64,000 bases of DNA from Whalleya microplaca (Eukaryota; Ascomycota; Sordariomycetes; Xylariales; Xylariaceae), in the NCBI GenBank assembly GCA_022497155.1, contig MU385730.1, forward strand, positions 310,001 through 374,000, given 5' to 3'. The translations under genes and the position numbers were made by a program. Positions 46,701-58,599 of the stretch are shown here, in pieces. Each line of letters begins with the position of its first letter. Position 1 is the stretch's first letter. Under the pieces are notes generated by a model. It was not told the origin of the DNA and did not search any database. It saw only the letters and a program-made list of their open reading frames with translations.

Positions 46701-49700
46701 ATCATATCTACAATTCTAACTAGAGATGCGAAGCACGCCAACGTGGATATAACTTTTACGACCTGTCAAACGGTCCCCCGTGACAGCAGTTGGTTGAGGA
46801 TTCATCCTCAGGCCCCTAATCGTGCCATGAGGAACATTATCCCCCAGAATCTCTCCGTTTTTGTCGACTTTACAGAGTTGACTGGTGTTAAACCTGGTTC
46901 TTCTGATCGTATCACATCCCAAATACCCACTAGTTGCCGACGGGAACGCTTAAGTACCTTATTCGAGCAAGAAGCGCGAGCTCCCTTGAACGTCAGCGAT
47001 GTTCTCGGCAGGCTTGCAGCGGCCGTGGCCAGCGCTGAAGTCTCTTTGGAGGACCCGCCTCTGAATAATATAGAAGTTTCGACTATATCCCCAGATGACC
47101 TTGTGAAATCAGAGAGCTGTCTAACGCCCCAGTGTTTAGTCGACTGGGCCACAACCCCAGATGTGACCATACAGGTGGAGCCTGTCGACTCGCAGATCAA
47201 CTTCTCTGGATTCAAAACCTACTGGTTGGTTGGTTTGACTAGTGGCCTAGGATTATCTCTATGCGAATGGATGGTCCGTCATGGGGCTAGACACGTTGTT
47301 CTCTCTAGTCGATCACCCGATATTGATGGATCTTGGCTCGATAACATGCGTGCTGATGGTGTTGACGTCCACGTATTCTCTTGGTATGAGACATTGTCTT
47401 TCTTCCATCACTCTGCTTACTAATTTCTCAGCGATATAACGAACCGGACTGAGGTGGAAAGCCTACACGCCGAGATATGTTTAACTTTACCTCCGATAGG
47501 TGGCGTAGCTCAAGGTGCGAGTAAGTGAACCTATCGATTACCCGTTAGTCTCTGTGTCATCAGGGCCTTGTCTTATTCTATATTCCAATTTTAGTGGTTT
47601 TAGAAGATATGCTACTCCGAGACATGCCTTTAGAGACTCTCGAGAAAGTCATGCGCCCGAAGACGGAGGGCAGCCTGCACCTTCACAATCTAATGCAAGA
47701 TGGAGCGCTCGAGTTCTTTATTCTATTCTCCTCCGTGATAACGGTCACCGGAAATTCTGGCCAATCTAATTACTCAGCTGCCAATATCTTCATGGAAAGC
47801 CTGGCAGAACAGCGTCGACAACTCGGATTGGCAGGATCAGTGATTAATATCGGTCCTATACTGGGCGTCGGCTACCTTGCGGAAGGAAATTCTTGGTCGA
47901 AAGGTAGAGAACGTTTTAAGGAAATGCTGCTAGATGACTATACGCCTTTATCCGAACGAGACTTTCATCAGCTATTTGCTGAGGCTGTGCTTGCTGGGCG
48001 GCCAAGCTCCTCTGGGCCCGTTTGCATTACCGCAGGTCTGGAAAAAGCCGACTCGGACAGAGACGTGAGTCGTTCATGGGAAAACAACCCTATAATGGGC
48101 CATATAGTCCAAAACCACCGAGTTAGCCAGATGGTATCAACCCAACCTGAGTCCGAAGTCCCACTGAGGACACAACTCGCAGAAGTGCGCACTAAGGATG
48201 AACTACGTGATATCATCAGAAGCGCTCTTACAGGGGAGCTTTGCAAGATGTTTCAGCTTGATTCGGACAGGCTATCTCAAGCGGACCTAGCTACGTTTCG
48301 TATGGACGAAGCGGGAATTGATTCGCTTCTAGCCACGGAGATCCATGGCTGGTTCATGAAGTCACTCGAGGTCAACATTCCTACCTTAAAAATACTCAGT
48401 GGCATTACGGCCAGTGAGTTGATCGACTCAGCGGCGGATACAATTCCTGCGTCTTTGACCCCTCAATTGCAATTATGTAGCAGCAGTTCTTCATTCGAAC
48501 CAAATCCAATGCATTTAGGTTACCAAAGCCCCACAGACGAATCAGATCGAAATACGGACATCGAAACATCAAATGAGACAACCTCTCAGATGACGGTTTC
48601 GTCAAAGTCTACCGACCCTAATCCAATCGATGACGAGACGCATGCCATAGCCGCTAGATACATGCTTGAGACTGCGGAAAAGTTATCTTTTAGTCAAGAG
48701 ACATTCTGGTCTCTTTCAACGTTCTTGGCAGACAAGACAAGGCTTAACCACGTCATATCATTCCGGGTTACTGGTATGCTTCGATACGGAGACCTCGAGA
48801 GGGCCCTGAAATCCATCACACAGCAACATCAATCGCTTCGAACGTGTTTCTTTATGAAAGGCAACCACCTAGTGCAGGCAGTCAAAGAATCTAGCATGGT
48901 ACATATACAATATCGGCAGATCAATGATGACACAGAAGCCAACGATACTGTCACGGAGCTTGAATCTTATGTGTATGACTTCGAGCAGGGTGAAACGATG
49001 CGAATTATCCTCCTTCGTCTATCACCAACCATTCACTTTCTTGTTTTCGGAAGTCACAGCTTAGTAATGGATGGCCAGTCATTCACGCTTCTTATGCAGG
49101 ACTTGCAGAAATACTACAGTTCTAGTGATCCAGTCCGCAAGACTAGACCGTTCTTGGACTACTCCAAGCAACAACGACTTGGCCTTTCAGCGAACAAGTT
49201 CGATAGTCAGCTACAGTATTGGAAGAACGAACTCGCTGAAATCCCGCCAGCCCTTCCAATTCTTCCTTTATCAAAGACTGCATCACGGCAGCGCCTGACA
49301 ACATGCGGAAATGAACGTTCAGAACTTAGAATTAGAAAAGAGTCGAAGGACAAGATTCAAATCCTCTGTCGCCAATATCGGACAACACCTTTTCATTTTT
49401 ATCTCGCTGTACTCAGAGTTCTGTTGTCACGATACGCGAACACCGATAAGCTTTCCATTGGCATAGCGAATGCCAACCGCCCCGAGGATGACATGAACGA
49501 TAGCGTTGGCGTATTTATGAACATGCTACCCTTGGGATTTTATACCGATACTGCCACTCCGTTCGAGGAACTTCTTCGGGAAACACGAGACAAGACATAC
49601 GCAGCCATGAGCAATTCAGATATTCCATTTCAAGTCATTTTAAACGAGTAAGTCTAACTTTTCCCCAGGTTGACGCCCTCGCCGCGTGATATTTGTAGTC

Positions 49701-52700
49701 TTAACTAAAGCTTAGGTTGGATATTCCGAGATCAGACGTGTGTATGCCAGTATTCAATTGTTTCATGGATTACCGACTTGGTCAACGCGAGAAGGTCGAA
49801 TGGACCGATTGCTCGCTGGAGTTACACTCATTCAAGATCCCGAGGTTGGCTTACGATATTGCGCTTGATCTAATCGACGACCCCGGTGGCGATTGCCTGA
49901 TTCAGTTCATTGTCCGAAATGACCTTTACAGCCAACGTAATGCTGAACAGCTAGCCAGAAGCTTCGAGTTCCTAGTAACCGCTTTTGTCACTAAGCCCCA
50001 ATCCGTCTTAGATGAACCCCGAATGTTCGAGTTTACGGATATAGAACAGGTCATAAAGTTCTCCCAAGGTACAAATCATATAGCCGTCGCGCGATCTGAA
50101 TGAAAGGTTAACCTCGGTCTAGGTCCAGTACAAAAGTCTTGTTGGCCCGAGACCCTCATTCATAGGATTGATGAGGTGGCTAAAACTTCCCCATACGAGC
50201 CCGCAGTAAGATATGATGACGAGACTGTCACATACGAAGAACTGTCAGGCCGTATAAGCGCGATTGCCGTTGCGCTACAGACTGCTGGTATAGTTCTGGG
50301 CTTGCGGGTCGCAGTGTTGCAGGAGCCAACGCCAGCCTGGATAGCGTCTATCTTTGCAATCATGAGTTTGGGCGCAATTTACGTTCCTTTAGACCTAGGA
50401 AATCCATGGGAGCGCCTGTCTTGTATGGTAAATGACTCTCAACCCAGCCTTGTGCTCGTAGACGATGATACACGCCAGCATGTTGCCAGGTTATGTGCGC
50501 CCAACCTCGATGTGATCGACGTATCAAGCGTGGGAGGCCAGAGGCTTCGGCCTATCCGGGTTACCTCAGCCAGTGAAGCTGCTATTCTATATACCAGTGG
50601 GTCAACAGGCGTGCCAAAAGGCATTATTCTAAGACACGAAGGACTGCGCAATTGGGTCGAGTCAACCGTCCAAGTATATGACTTAGGACACGAAATTGTC
50701 TTGCAGCAGAGCTCATCCGGGTTTGACGTGTCTCTTGCACAACTCTTCACTGCGCTCTGTTCAGGGGGTTCTGTATGCCTGGTGCCACGAAGACTCCGTG
50801 GTGACGCCCAAGCGATTGTCGATCTTCTACATTCCCAAGGCATTACTTACACAATTGCTTGCACGTCGGAATATTTCAGCTGGTTCAAATACGCAAAGAT
50901 GCAGCCTCTCTCCCGTACTTCTTGGAAAACGGCTATAGTTGGCGGAGAGCCGGTAACGGAATCGCTCTTGCGCCAATTCGCGCACATCGCAAAGACTGAT
51001 TTGAGGCTTTTCAACGCTTATGGACCCACCGAAGCCTCAATCACTGCGACAACAATGGAATTAGATTATAGAGCCAGACCATCTGATATTGCAGCGGGCT
51101 ATCCCCTACCGAACTACTCAATATATGTTCTTGGTCAAGATATGAGGCCAGTACCCCCTGGTATGCAAGGGGAGATTTACATCGGTGGAGCAGGAATCGC
51201 TACCGGATATATGAACAATCAATCTCTAACAAGGAAATTCTTCATCCCGAATGATTTCGCCACTCCTGAATACCATGCCCGAAGCTGGACTACGATACAT
51301 CGGTCTGGAGACATGGGTCGATGGAGAGAAGACGGCGCACTTCTTGTCGAAGGCCGGGTTTCAGGCGACACACAAATAAAGCTACGTGGCATGAGAATCG
51401 ATATATGTGAGATAGAAAATGTCATCGTCAAAAAGGCCAATGGTGCGCTCAGCAGGGCAATAATATCGGTTCATGAATCCTCCACGGAAAGGCACCAGTT
51501 TCTTGTCGCCCATGTTGTCTTTGAGGACTCGGTTCAGATTAATGATCGAGCCTATATAATAGGCTCTCTCCAAGCAAATCTCGGATTACCTCAGTACATG
51601 TGTCCTTCAGTTATAGTACCATTGGACAACATACCTATGACAACTACTTTCAAGCTTGACCGAAAAGCAGTTGGAGCATTAACCCTACCATCAAACTTGG
51701 ATGCCAGCAAGGTAGATCTAACGGACATAGAGTCGAGGTTGAAAAGAGTATGGGTAGAGGTGATCCCAGAAATGGTTACTTCATCTAATAACATTGGACC
51801 TAAAACCGACTTCTTTCACGTTGGGGGAACGTCGCTACTTCTTCTTAGCTTACGAGCGCGCATTCAAACTACCTTCAACACCGATATTCCTCTGATACAG
51901 ATGTTCGGCTCGAGCACACTGGCTAGCATGGCACAAATGCTAGAAAGCAAGACTCAGAAAAGTTTAACCTTACCTCAAATAGATTGGGATAAAGAGGCAG
52001 AGCTCTCTCCTGCCCTTCTCGAAGCAGGAGTGATGAAGCTTGTCACCGATAGCAGACAAAAAGTCGTCGTATTGACAGGCTCGACGGGTTATTTAGGTCA
52101 AGCCCTCCTAGAAGCTTTGGTCACCAATCCAGAGGTGGAAAGGGTGCACTGCATAGCTGTGCGCAACGCGCACTCTCGATCGGAAATGTTAGATCAAGCT
52201 AAGGTCTCGGTGCATGAGGGTGACCTTCTCCTTCCGCATCTTGGGTTATCTGAACAGGAAGAGAAAGACATATTCGGCACTGCACACCTGATCATACATA
52301 ACGGAGCCGACGTCTCCTATATGAAGACGTATGCATCGCTTCGCCTTCCCAACCTACAATCGACCAAAGAACTTGCCGAGATGTGCCTTCCACGTCTTGT
52401 TCCCCTCCATTATGTATCCACCAGTGCTGTCTGCTCCTTTGCTGCCGCTGCGGGTCTGCAGCAAGTAGGCCCGGTTTCTGTCGCGCCATACCATCCCCCA
52501 ACCGACGGCTCGCAGGGCTACGCGGCGAGTAAATGGGCCAGCGAGGTCTTCTTGGAGAAACTGCAGGCACGTTATCCGCAGTGGGGAGTGTGGATTCACC
52601 GGCCGTCGCATATCGCGCGGGTGGATGCACCTACATTTGATATTGCCGACAACATACGCCGTTACTCACGCCTCTTGCGCGCTGTGCCGAGTATGGGCGG

Positions 52701-53106
52701 CCAAGTGCAAGGTCATGTGGACTGGGTTTCTTTGGATAGCGTAGTGGCGGGGATTATGGACTATTGTATGGCTTCCGATAACTCCTCGCATTGTGAGAGC
52801 ACGGGTCCTCGGTTCCTTCACCATATTAGTGGCGTCGGCCTGTCGTTCGATAGCCTGCACGAGTGGACGACCGAAGACGGCGGCCTGGGTACACAGCCCA
52901 GTCATGGGAAGCTGCATATTGTAGGTTTACAAGAAATGCCCATGCGAGACTGGGCAATACTCGCCGCCAAGCACGGTATGCATCCTGCTGTAGGGGCATC
53001 TATCCAGAGCCTTGCGGACCAGGGTCAGATAGTCTTCCCGAGGTTGGTGAAATTTATCGATCAGCCAGGGAAAAGGGGGAACAGAGCTTTGGAATATAAT
53101 AATTAA
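40748..53106 (+). CDS. Hybrid PKS-NRPS (KS-AT-DH-MT-KR-ACP-C-A-T-R)
   Basis: Seven exons, 40748-41607, 41667-42092, 42158-47383, 47432-47520, 47595-49647, 49716-50068 and 50123-53106, give 3996 aa. KS: Cys182 in DTACSSS, His321 in EAHGTGT, His364 in GHTEGT. AT: GHSSGE near 646. [12 protein letters not shown] near 975 (Asn where Gly is usual) and [16 protein letters not shown] near 1416. No ER is recognisable. KR: GLTSGLG near 2117, Tyr near 2259 in [17 protein letters not shown] near 2445. C: from about 2559, with HSLVMDG near 2688 in place of HHxxxDG. A: about 3019-3530 ([18 protein letters not shown], terminal Lys in FKLDRK). T: GGTSL near 3572. R: TGSTGYLG near 3654 and YAASK near 3802. 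It should build a methylated reduced polyketide, couple an amino acid and release it through R. Confidence 0.95.
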
Positions 53107-54141
53107 TGACCCAGGACTAAAGATAGAAGACGGATTAGGAAAACATGAGAGGAAGGTTGGGCTAGTACGTGAGGAATCCTCGAGCAAGAATATCATTGCC
53201 TAGTGTTATAGATTCTTGGAGGGTATCGATTAAGTGAGCGTGAAATTGTGCCATTCTTGAAATGGTCATCAAAAAGTGATGATCGTCTGACATGAAGATT
53301 TTGATATCTATATGTGTAAACTCAGGGACGGCCACCGATTCAGAATAGAGGACCGGGTTCGTTCGATAATGAATATATTGTTCAGTGCAACTTCAATTTT
53401 GTGTCGGATTTCCGCGAGTCGAAGCCTGGAGAGGGAAGACCTGCGCGGCTTTTGCTACCATAGTGGTTTGGCGCGCTTCTTGATCCCATCGCAGAACGCT
53501 TAACATCAACTTGTGGAAAGCTATGTAACACTTAGGGCAGCGTACTTGCTATGGTTAATTCCGCTTTTTGACAGATCCAATCGGGATAATTTATATGTGG
53601 ATAATGCGTCATGACTGCCCGCTGCCGCTACGTACTTGGAGATATCCTCGCTGATGTAGTCCACACGCGATTTCCGTGTGCTTAGTCAGCTACCAGCTAT
53701 CCCGTGACAAAAAGAGTAAGGTAATAGTAGTGCCCGACTACATCTTATTAGAAATTCTCGTGATCTATAAAAAAATTTGCAAGAAGCTTATGCTTTGGGG
53801 TTAGATCACGCGTGATTATGCGGCTAGAGTGTACAGCAATGGCTTGATTATTTTAGACAATGAACAATGGAATTTGGCTCTTGCCAACTGCTGGAACAAA
53901 CAATGTGTTTCTATGGGAAACGAACTTTGTTTGAACACAATATCTTGAGATGAAAGAAGACCCACAACACAATGTCAATGAATATAAATCTCACAATGTA
54001 TATTTAAACCCTGCCTCTCTCCTGACCATTCAGTCTACAACCACCTCGATCAACCACTCACTCCATTCCTTCTTCCAACAAAGCCTTTACGATCTCACAT
54101 TGCGGAAACAAGCTCTCGAAGTTTCTATTCTTTCGGTCACG
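53107..54141. other. Intergenic with small-gene promoter
   Basis: 3' flank of the PKS-NRPS followed by the upstream region of the small protein gene at 54142. No ORF of note occurs; the TATA-like box is listed separately. Confidence 0.5.
53983..53989 (+). promoter_or_regulatory. TATA-like box for the small gene at 54142
   Basis: TATAAAT lies 153 bp before the ATG at 54142 and is followed by a pyrimidine-rich, ATG-free leader, a common fungal promoter and 5' UTR pattern. It supports starting the protein at 54142 rather than at the upstream in-frame ATG at 53950, which precedes the box. Confidence 0.45.
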
Positions 54142-54522
54142 ATGCCTATTGTCCGGGAAGCCCTGTTGAAGCGCAAGCGCGGCAAGATTGTCGGAAAGCG
54201 CGAGCACCAAGACAAGTTCATTACCATTCCCAATGAGGACACCATTGACCAATTCCATAAAGATGGTGGTCATTGGCTTACTGGCGCCGGCTTTTACCGG
54301 GAGGCTGGTATTGCAAGAAGGGAAATATTCTACCTGAACAAGGCAGTGGATAGATGTCACAAGTTTTGTCTCTGCCACAAAACTGAACAAGCTAGAAAGG
54401 TAGAGAAGAAGTGGACAACTCTAGGCAATATCCAGGAAGGCCTTGCGTCTTACAATGAGGGCGACTTCGAATACGCTAAAGACGACGCCGCCGATGCAAT
54501 TAATAAGGCCAAGAAGGATTGA
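54142..54522 (+). CDS. Small hypothetical protein, 126 aa
   Basis: The frame is open from 53950, but the TATA-like box at 53983 and the leader that follows favour the ATG at 54142 (MPIVREALLKRKRGKIVG). The protein is basic at the N-terminus, has one short motif with three Cys (HKFCLCHKTEQ preceded by RCH) in the middle, and ends in a charged helix (AKDDAADAINKAKKD). No signal peptide or membrane segment occurs. It is soluble-looking and intronless. I do not recognise the family. It lies 1 kb after the PKS-NRPS on the same strand; a link to the pathway is only positional. Confidence 0.55.
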   Translation: MPIVREALLKRKRGKIVGKREHQDKFITIPNEDTIDQFHKDGGHWLTGAGFYREAGIARREIFYLNKAVDRCHKFCLCHKTEQARKVEKKWTTLGNIQEGLASYNEGDFEYAKDDAADAINKAKKD

Positions 54523-55570
54523 TTAATTCATGGGGTTATGAACGAATCTTAGAGGGGCACTGCTCAAGACTCAAGATCACCAGTATGAGCATCAATAGGG
54601 AGCTACCAACGTAGACACAGTCAGGTCACATGACCACCTGCAACAGGCTCCACTTTAATCCCACAGGATTAAAGGCCTTCCTCCTTCACCCTCCTTTAGC
54701 TTAGCTCTCCATCAGATACACACACACACACACACACACTGCAGATAGCTTCGTTCTAGAGGAATATAGGCCTTTTAGCCATTCTCTTCACACGCATCCT
54801 GAAGCTCCGTGTACCGTGTCCGTTATCTCGTTATAGACACTAGGGTTCCAACTGCCCAGTCTGGACAATCGTATGAAGCTGTTCATATGTGACAGTCAAT
54901 TCATGAATATAATAATATATATATTAGAAAATGTATCTCAATGAAGTGCCCGTAGTTTATTGACCGTAATTAAGCATGACAACCTTTCCATACCAACCCA
55001 GTTTGCTTTTTTTTATGGCCTCTTCAAACAACAATTATGTCATTCGAGCCTTGCTAGACGTACCTTGATATCTCTGAATGGTATCAAGTGGTGGGTGTAT
55101 AAGCTGTGTAATTTCCAGTTAATTAGTTTCTCATCAGGTACAAGTTCTATGCTCCTGCATCATATACGTAGATTGGTATTTGAACTTGCAATATCATTTT
55201 CAAATACGTATGCCGTGCGGAAACAGTATCTGAATCCAATATATGCACAGTGTCCGTGCTCTGACCACTTACCTAATTAAACGCCACATGGACATCTAGC
55301 TAGCTCTGCAGAGCTCCTGGGCTGCTTTCATACATTCGTCCATCGAAACCTCATATGGTCTATGAGGAGCCTCTAGTATTACACTACAACGAATATTTTT
55401 ACTCTTCACAAACCTATCTGATGATATTTACATGCGTTGGCGTGCTTTCTGCACTCTTGGAATTGGACAGGTGAGCTGGCAAATTAGCAGCAGCAACTTA
55501 ACGCGTCCGCGGGCCGCGGCCTTCAGCCCTGGGCTCATAACAGGGCAAGTTTTCGACCCCAGGACTCACA
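54523..55570. other. Intergenic with dinucleotide repeat
   Basis: Between two plus-strand genes. It contains the AC repeat at 54718-54739 and no supported gene; the frame at 54960-55280 lacks protein-like composition. Confidence 0.5.
54718..54739. repeat. (AC)11 microsatellite
   Basis: Eleven uninterrupted AC units in intergenic DNA. Confidence 0.95.
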
Positions 55571-56736
55571 ATGACACAAAACGAACCTGATCCAGATTTC
55601 CGCTCAATTGTGGATGCAGCCGCTGTGAGCTGGATGTCTCAACGAACTGTTTCTCCCGATCGGACTCGATCAGTATCTAGCCGTGAGCATCGCGTCACCC
55701 TCAACATTGCGCACCTTACTTACATGTCTCTACAGCTAGCGTCCATGAGCTGGACAAGCCTAGCCAGAAAGCTAATGGTGGTCCAGCGCCAGAGGCACCA
55801 AGCATTCGTAGTGACATCACTGCATGGGAAAGCGCACTGAGAAGCTTGCCGGAGGAGTTCCGACACAATGATCTGCCGATTCACCCCCTTGCACAGACTC
55901 TTGCAGAGCAGCCAACTCTTCGGCAAGTCGAGTGGAACCAGTATCGGCAGCAGGGTGGCTTCGTTCCTCGAACACCTCATGACTACAGTTCCCTGATGAT
56001 CTATTTATCTGGACAAGTCAATCCAAACCCCTGCCGCAACTGTCTGTTGAGAAACGGCCCTTTTGCGCGTTGCGTAGTGGCACCGCCCTCAGTCCTAGCA
56101 CAGAGCAGCTTGAAACACGCATGCGCCAATTGCACTTATCAGAACCAGTACAAGAAATGCACAAACGCCCCGATCGGGGATGATGAGTTGGCAAGAAGGG
56201 CAATCAAGAACCCCATTCCTAGAAACCCCGTTCCGCGAAACCCAATTCCTCGGAAACCCAAGACCAATACTCGAAAGGAGAGTCACAAATTCGACCACGC
56301 TCACATGATTCGCAAGCCTACTGCACAGAGCATCTCAGCTGAATCATTTGCCGCCAAGCTCAGTCAAGTTCGCGGGTGGTCACCGCGGTCCCGGCGCAGG
56401 ATGAAGGCCGAGGCGATGCAATGGCAGGCTGCTATCATGACTTTTGAGGCAGAAAATACTCGTCCTACCCCACGGGAATCATCTACAGGATATGCAATTG
56501 AGCGACCTAGGTTATCTATGTCTATGTCATCTGCCTCACACCCCGCCACAGCGTCTTCGTCTATGTTTGCTGCCCCTCCTTCTGTAGGAGAATCCATGGA
56601 GCCCGAGGAGTACCGAGGACACTATGGGCAAGGTCATATGGAAGAAGACGAAAGTGAAAGCGAGGAGCACGAACATGAAGGCACCTCATGGTTTGGCTTC
56701 GATGACATGGAACCTGTGCTGAAGCCTCCGCGATAA
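55571..56736 (+). CDS. DUF3716-type Cys-motif protein
   Basis: Exons 55571-55682 and 55736-56736 join in phase 1 (GTGAGC...CAG) to give 370 aa. The central part (about 140-190) has the paired Cys motif PCRNCLLRNGPFARCVV then ACANCTYQNQYKKC, as in the fungal DUF3716 family, which looks like a small Cys-based binding motif. A short Pro/Arg/Asn repeat (NPIPRNPVPRNPIPRKP) follows, then a basic helix (SPRSRRRMKAEAMQWQAAI) and an acidic tail (EEDESESEEHEHE). The mix of a basic patch, a Cys motif and an acidic tail suggests a nuclear protein, but no function is established for the family. Without the intron the first frame ends at 55840; the join restores a long frame. Confidence 0.75.
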
Positions 56737-56857
56737 CAGAGCCCCAAATAGCAAGACAGGTGAAGTTTATAGATTGGATTGTTTTCGCGATGGATTGATA
56801 CCCAAAAGTTACTTAATTGTAGATATTGCTGATAGTGCAAATAGCAAGCTCTGGAGT

Positions 56858-58599
56858 CTATCTACCCTCTTTCTCCCTTGGCCACTCCGCCTTATGTGTC
56901 CCTCTCATGCAGCTACCGGAATCATATCTGAGTTTCGTAATTTCGTACGTTGCAGCAGGCCCAACAAAGACCATATCCTCGTTGGGCACACCAAGGACAG
57001 CCTTGATCTTCATAAAATTCTTCTCATCCAACACCTCTGGTGCTACTTTTGGTAGACTGCTGGATAACTATCCACTGAATGTCAGCTATAGGGTCCCCCA
57101 TCGATTCGCTCACCAAAAATGACTCTTCAAGGCCCACTTACCACTCTCATTTGTCGATGTAAATCATCATAGTATCGTGGCTTCAGATTTGGCCACATGT
57201 CACGCAAGGATTGCTGTATTTCGGGTGTCTGTGTGCCGAGAGATATCAAGAAGCTGTTGAGCTGATTTAACGACACCGATACTAGATGATTGCCCCCTTT
57301 CTTTGCGCGCTTATCTAATGCGTTCATGATCGCTATGCAACCTACCATACCTGTTTGGAAGTCAGAGTTAGGTAGGAATGGCATTACCGGCTCGCCCGCA
57401 TCCCACATCCGGCCGAACAACCACGCTATCCCCGTCACCGCGTCACTGATCTGCTGCCAGCCGCTGCGATGTTTCAACGGGCCCTTCCAGCCGTAGCAAT
57501 TCTCACGCGCGTACACAATGCCTTTTCCCCGCCGCTGGGCTACTTCGTGTACGTATGTCGGTCCAAATCCCAGCCTTTCTAGGACACCAGGTCGATACCC
57601 ATCGAGAACAACGTCGGCGTCCTCGATCAGATTTAATAATGCCTTCTTACCTTCATCCGTTTTCAGGTCAAGATGTGCATCCCGCTTGCCGAGATTACTC
57701 TCAAATAACACGATCCCCAGATCCGGCAAGTCCATATTCGACACCCGTACCACCGTCGCACCAAACAGCGCCGCCAGTCTCGCAATCGTCGGACCAGCAA
57801 TCGCCCTCGTGAGATCAACGAGCTTGATCCCCTCCAAGGGCCGATACGTACTCGTCTGCACCTGCGGCCACGGCACCGGCGGCAATTTCGGGTCTGGAAA
57901 CTCCTCTATCAAATACAGCCCATCATCCGCAACCGCTCTCCCCTGCGCGCTCGCCGCGTACTCCTCAGGCGTCAGACAGATGCCCCCGGCCTGCCTCCAG
58001 TGCTCGTTGACTTCAATGCCCAACCAATTCGCGTCGAACTCTTTGACGCGGTCGCCCAGCCGCTCAATCGCCTCCATCTCGTCCCCCACGACCTCGTGTG
58101 TCGGCAGCCCCAGCATCCTCAGACACGGAGTGGAGTCCAGGCCACCATGAAGATGGAACCACCGCCCGTCAGCCGTCGGGTAGACATTGGTGACCAAGCG
58201 GCGCCAGTGCGTCATCTGCTGGCGCGTGTCGTAGACGGAGTAGCGGCGCACGAGGTCCGGGTTACCGATGGACTTGCCGCCGACGCGCAGGAGCAGAAAC
58301 GAGAACAGGAACAGCGAGGCCGTGTCGCTGTTCACGACGACGCTTTGGTCCTGCGTCGTCGGCCCCCATCGATCGCCGCTGATCGCGTTCCCGAAGGTCG
58401 CAAGGAGCCCCCAGAGCGCCGCGCTCAACTCCGTACACTTCACGGGTGCGGGCAGGAAGGGCTGGGCGCGTGCGTGGGGGCTGAAGGTGGTGCGGGAGGC
58501 CGCGGCCTGTACGCTGGCGGGGATTTGCAGACGTGGGTCTGGGAGGAGGATCGTGTGGAGGATGCGGGCTGCTTCGCGCTGGATCGTGTATTCTCCCAT
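56858..58599 (-). CDS. CaiB/BaiF family (class III) CoA-transferase
   Basis: Exons 58599-57142 and 57067-56858 join in phase 0 (GTAAGT...TAG) to give 555 aa. The core of the class III CoA-transferase family is visible: LEGIKLVDLTRAIAGPTIAR followed by LFGATVVRVS, then ESNLGKRDAHLDLKTDEGK and DADVVLDGYRPGVLERLGFG. An N-terminal half of about 250 residues precedes it, as in fungal two-part homologues. The C-terminal exon (PKVAPEVLDEKNF...VGPAATYEI) completes the fold. Such enzymes move CoA between carboxylic acids, or act as racemases on acyl-CoA. The start is the ATG at 58599; the frame is open upstream but with only a GTG. It points tail-to-tail with the DUF3716 gene and could supply or remove acyl-CoA for the PKS, which is inference. 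Confidence 0.88.
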
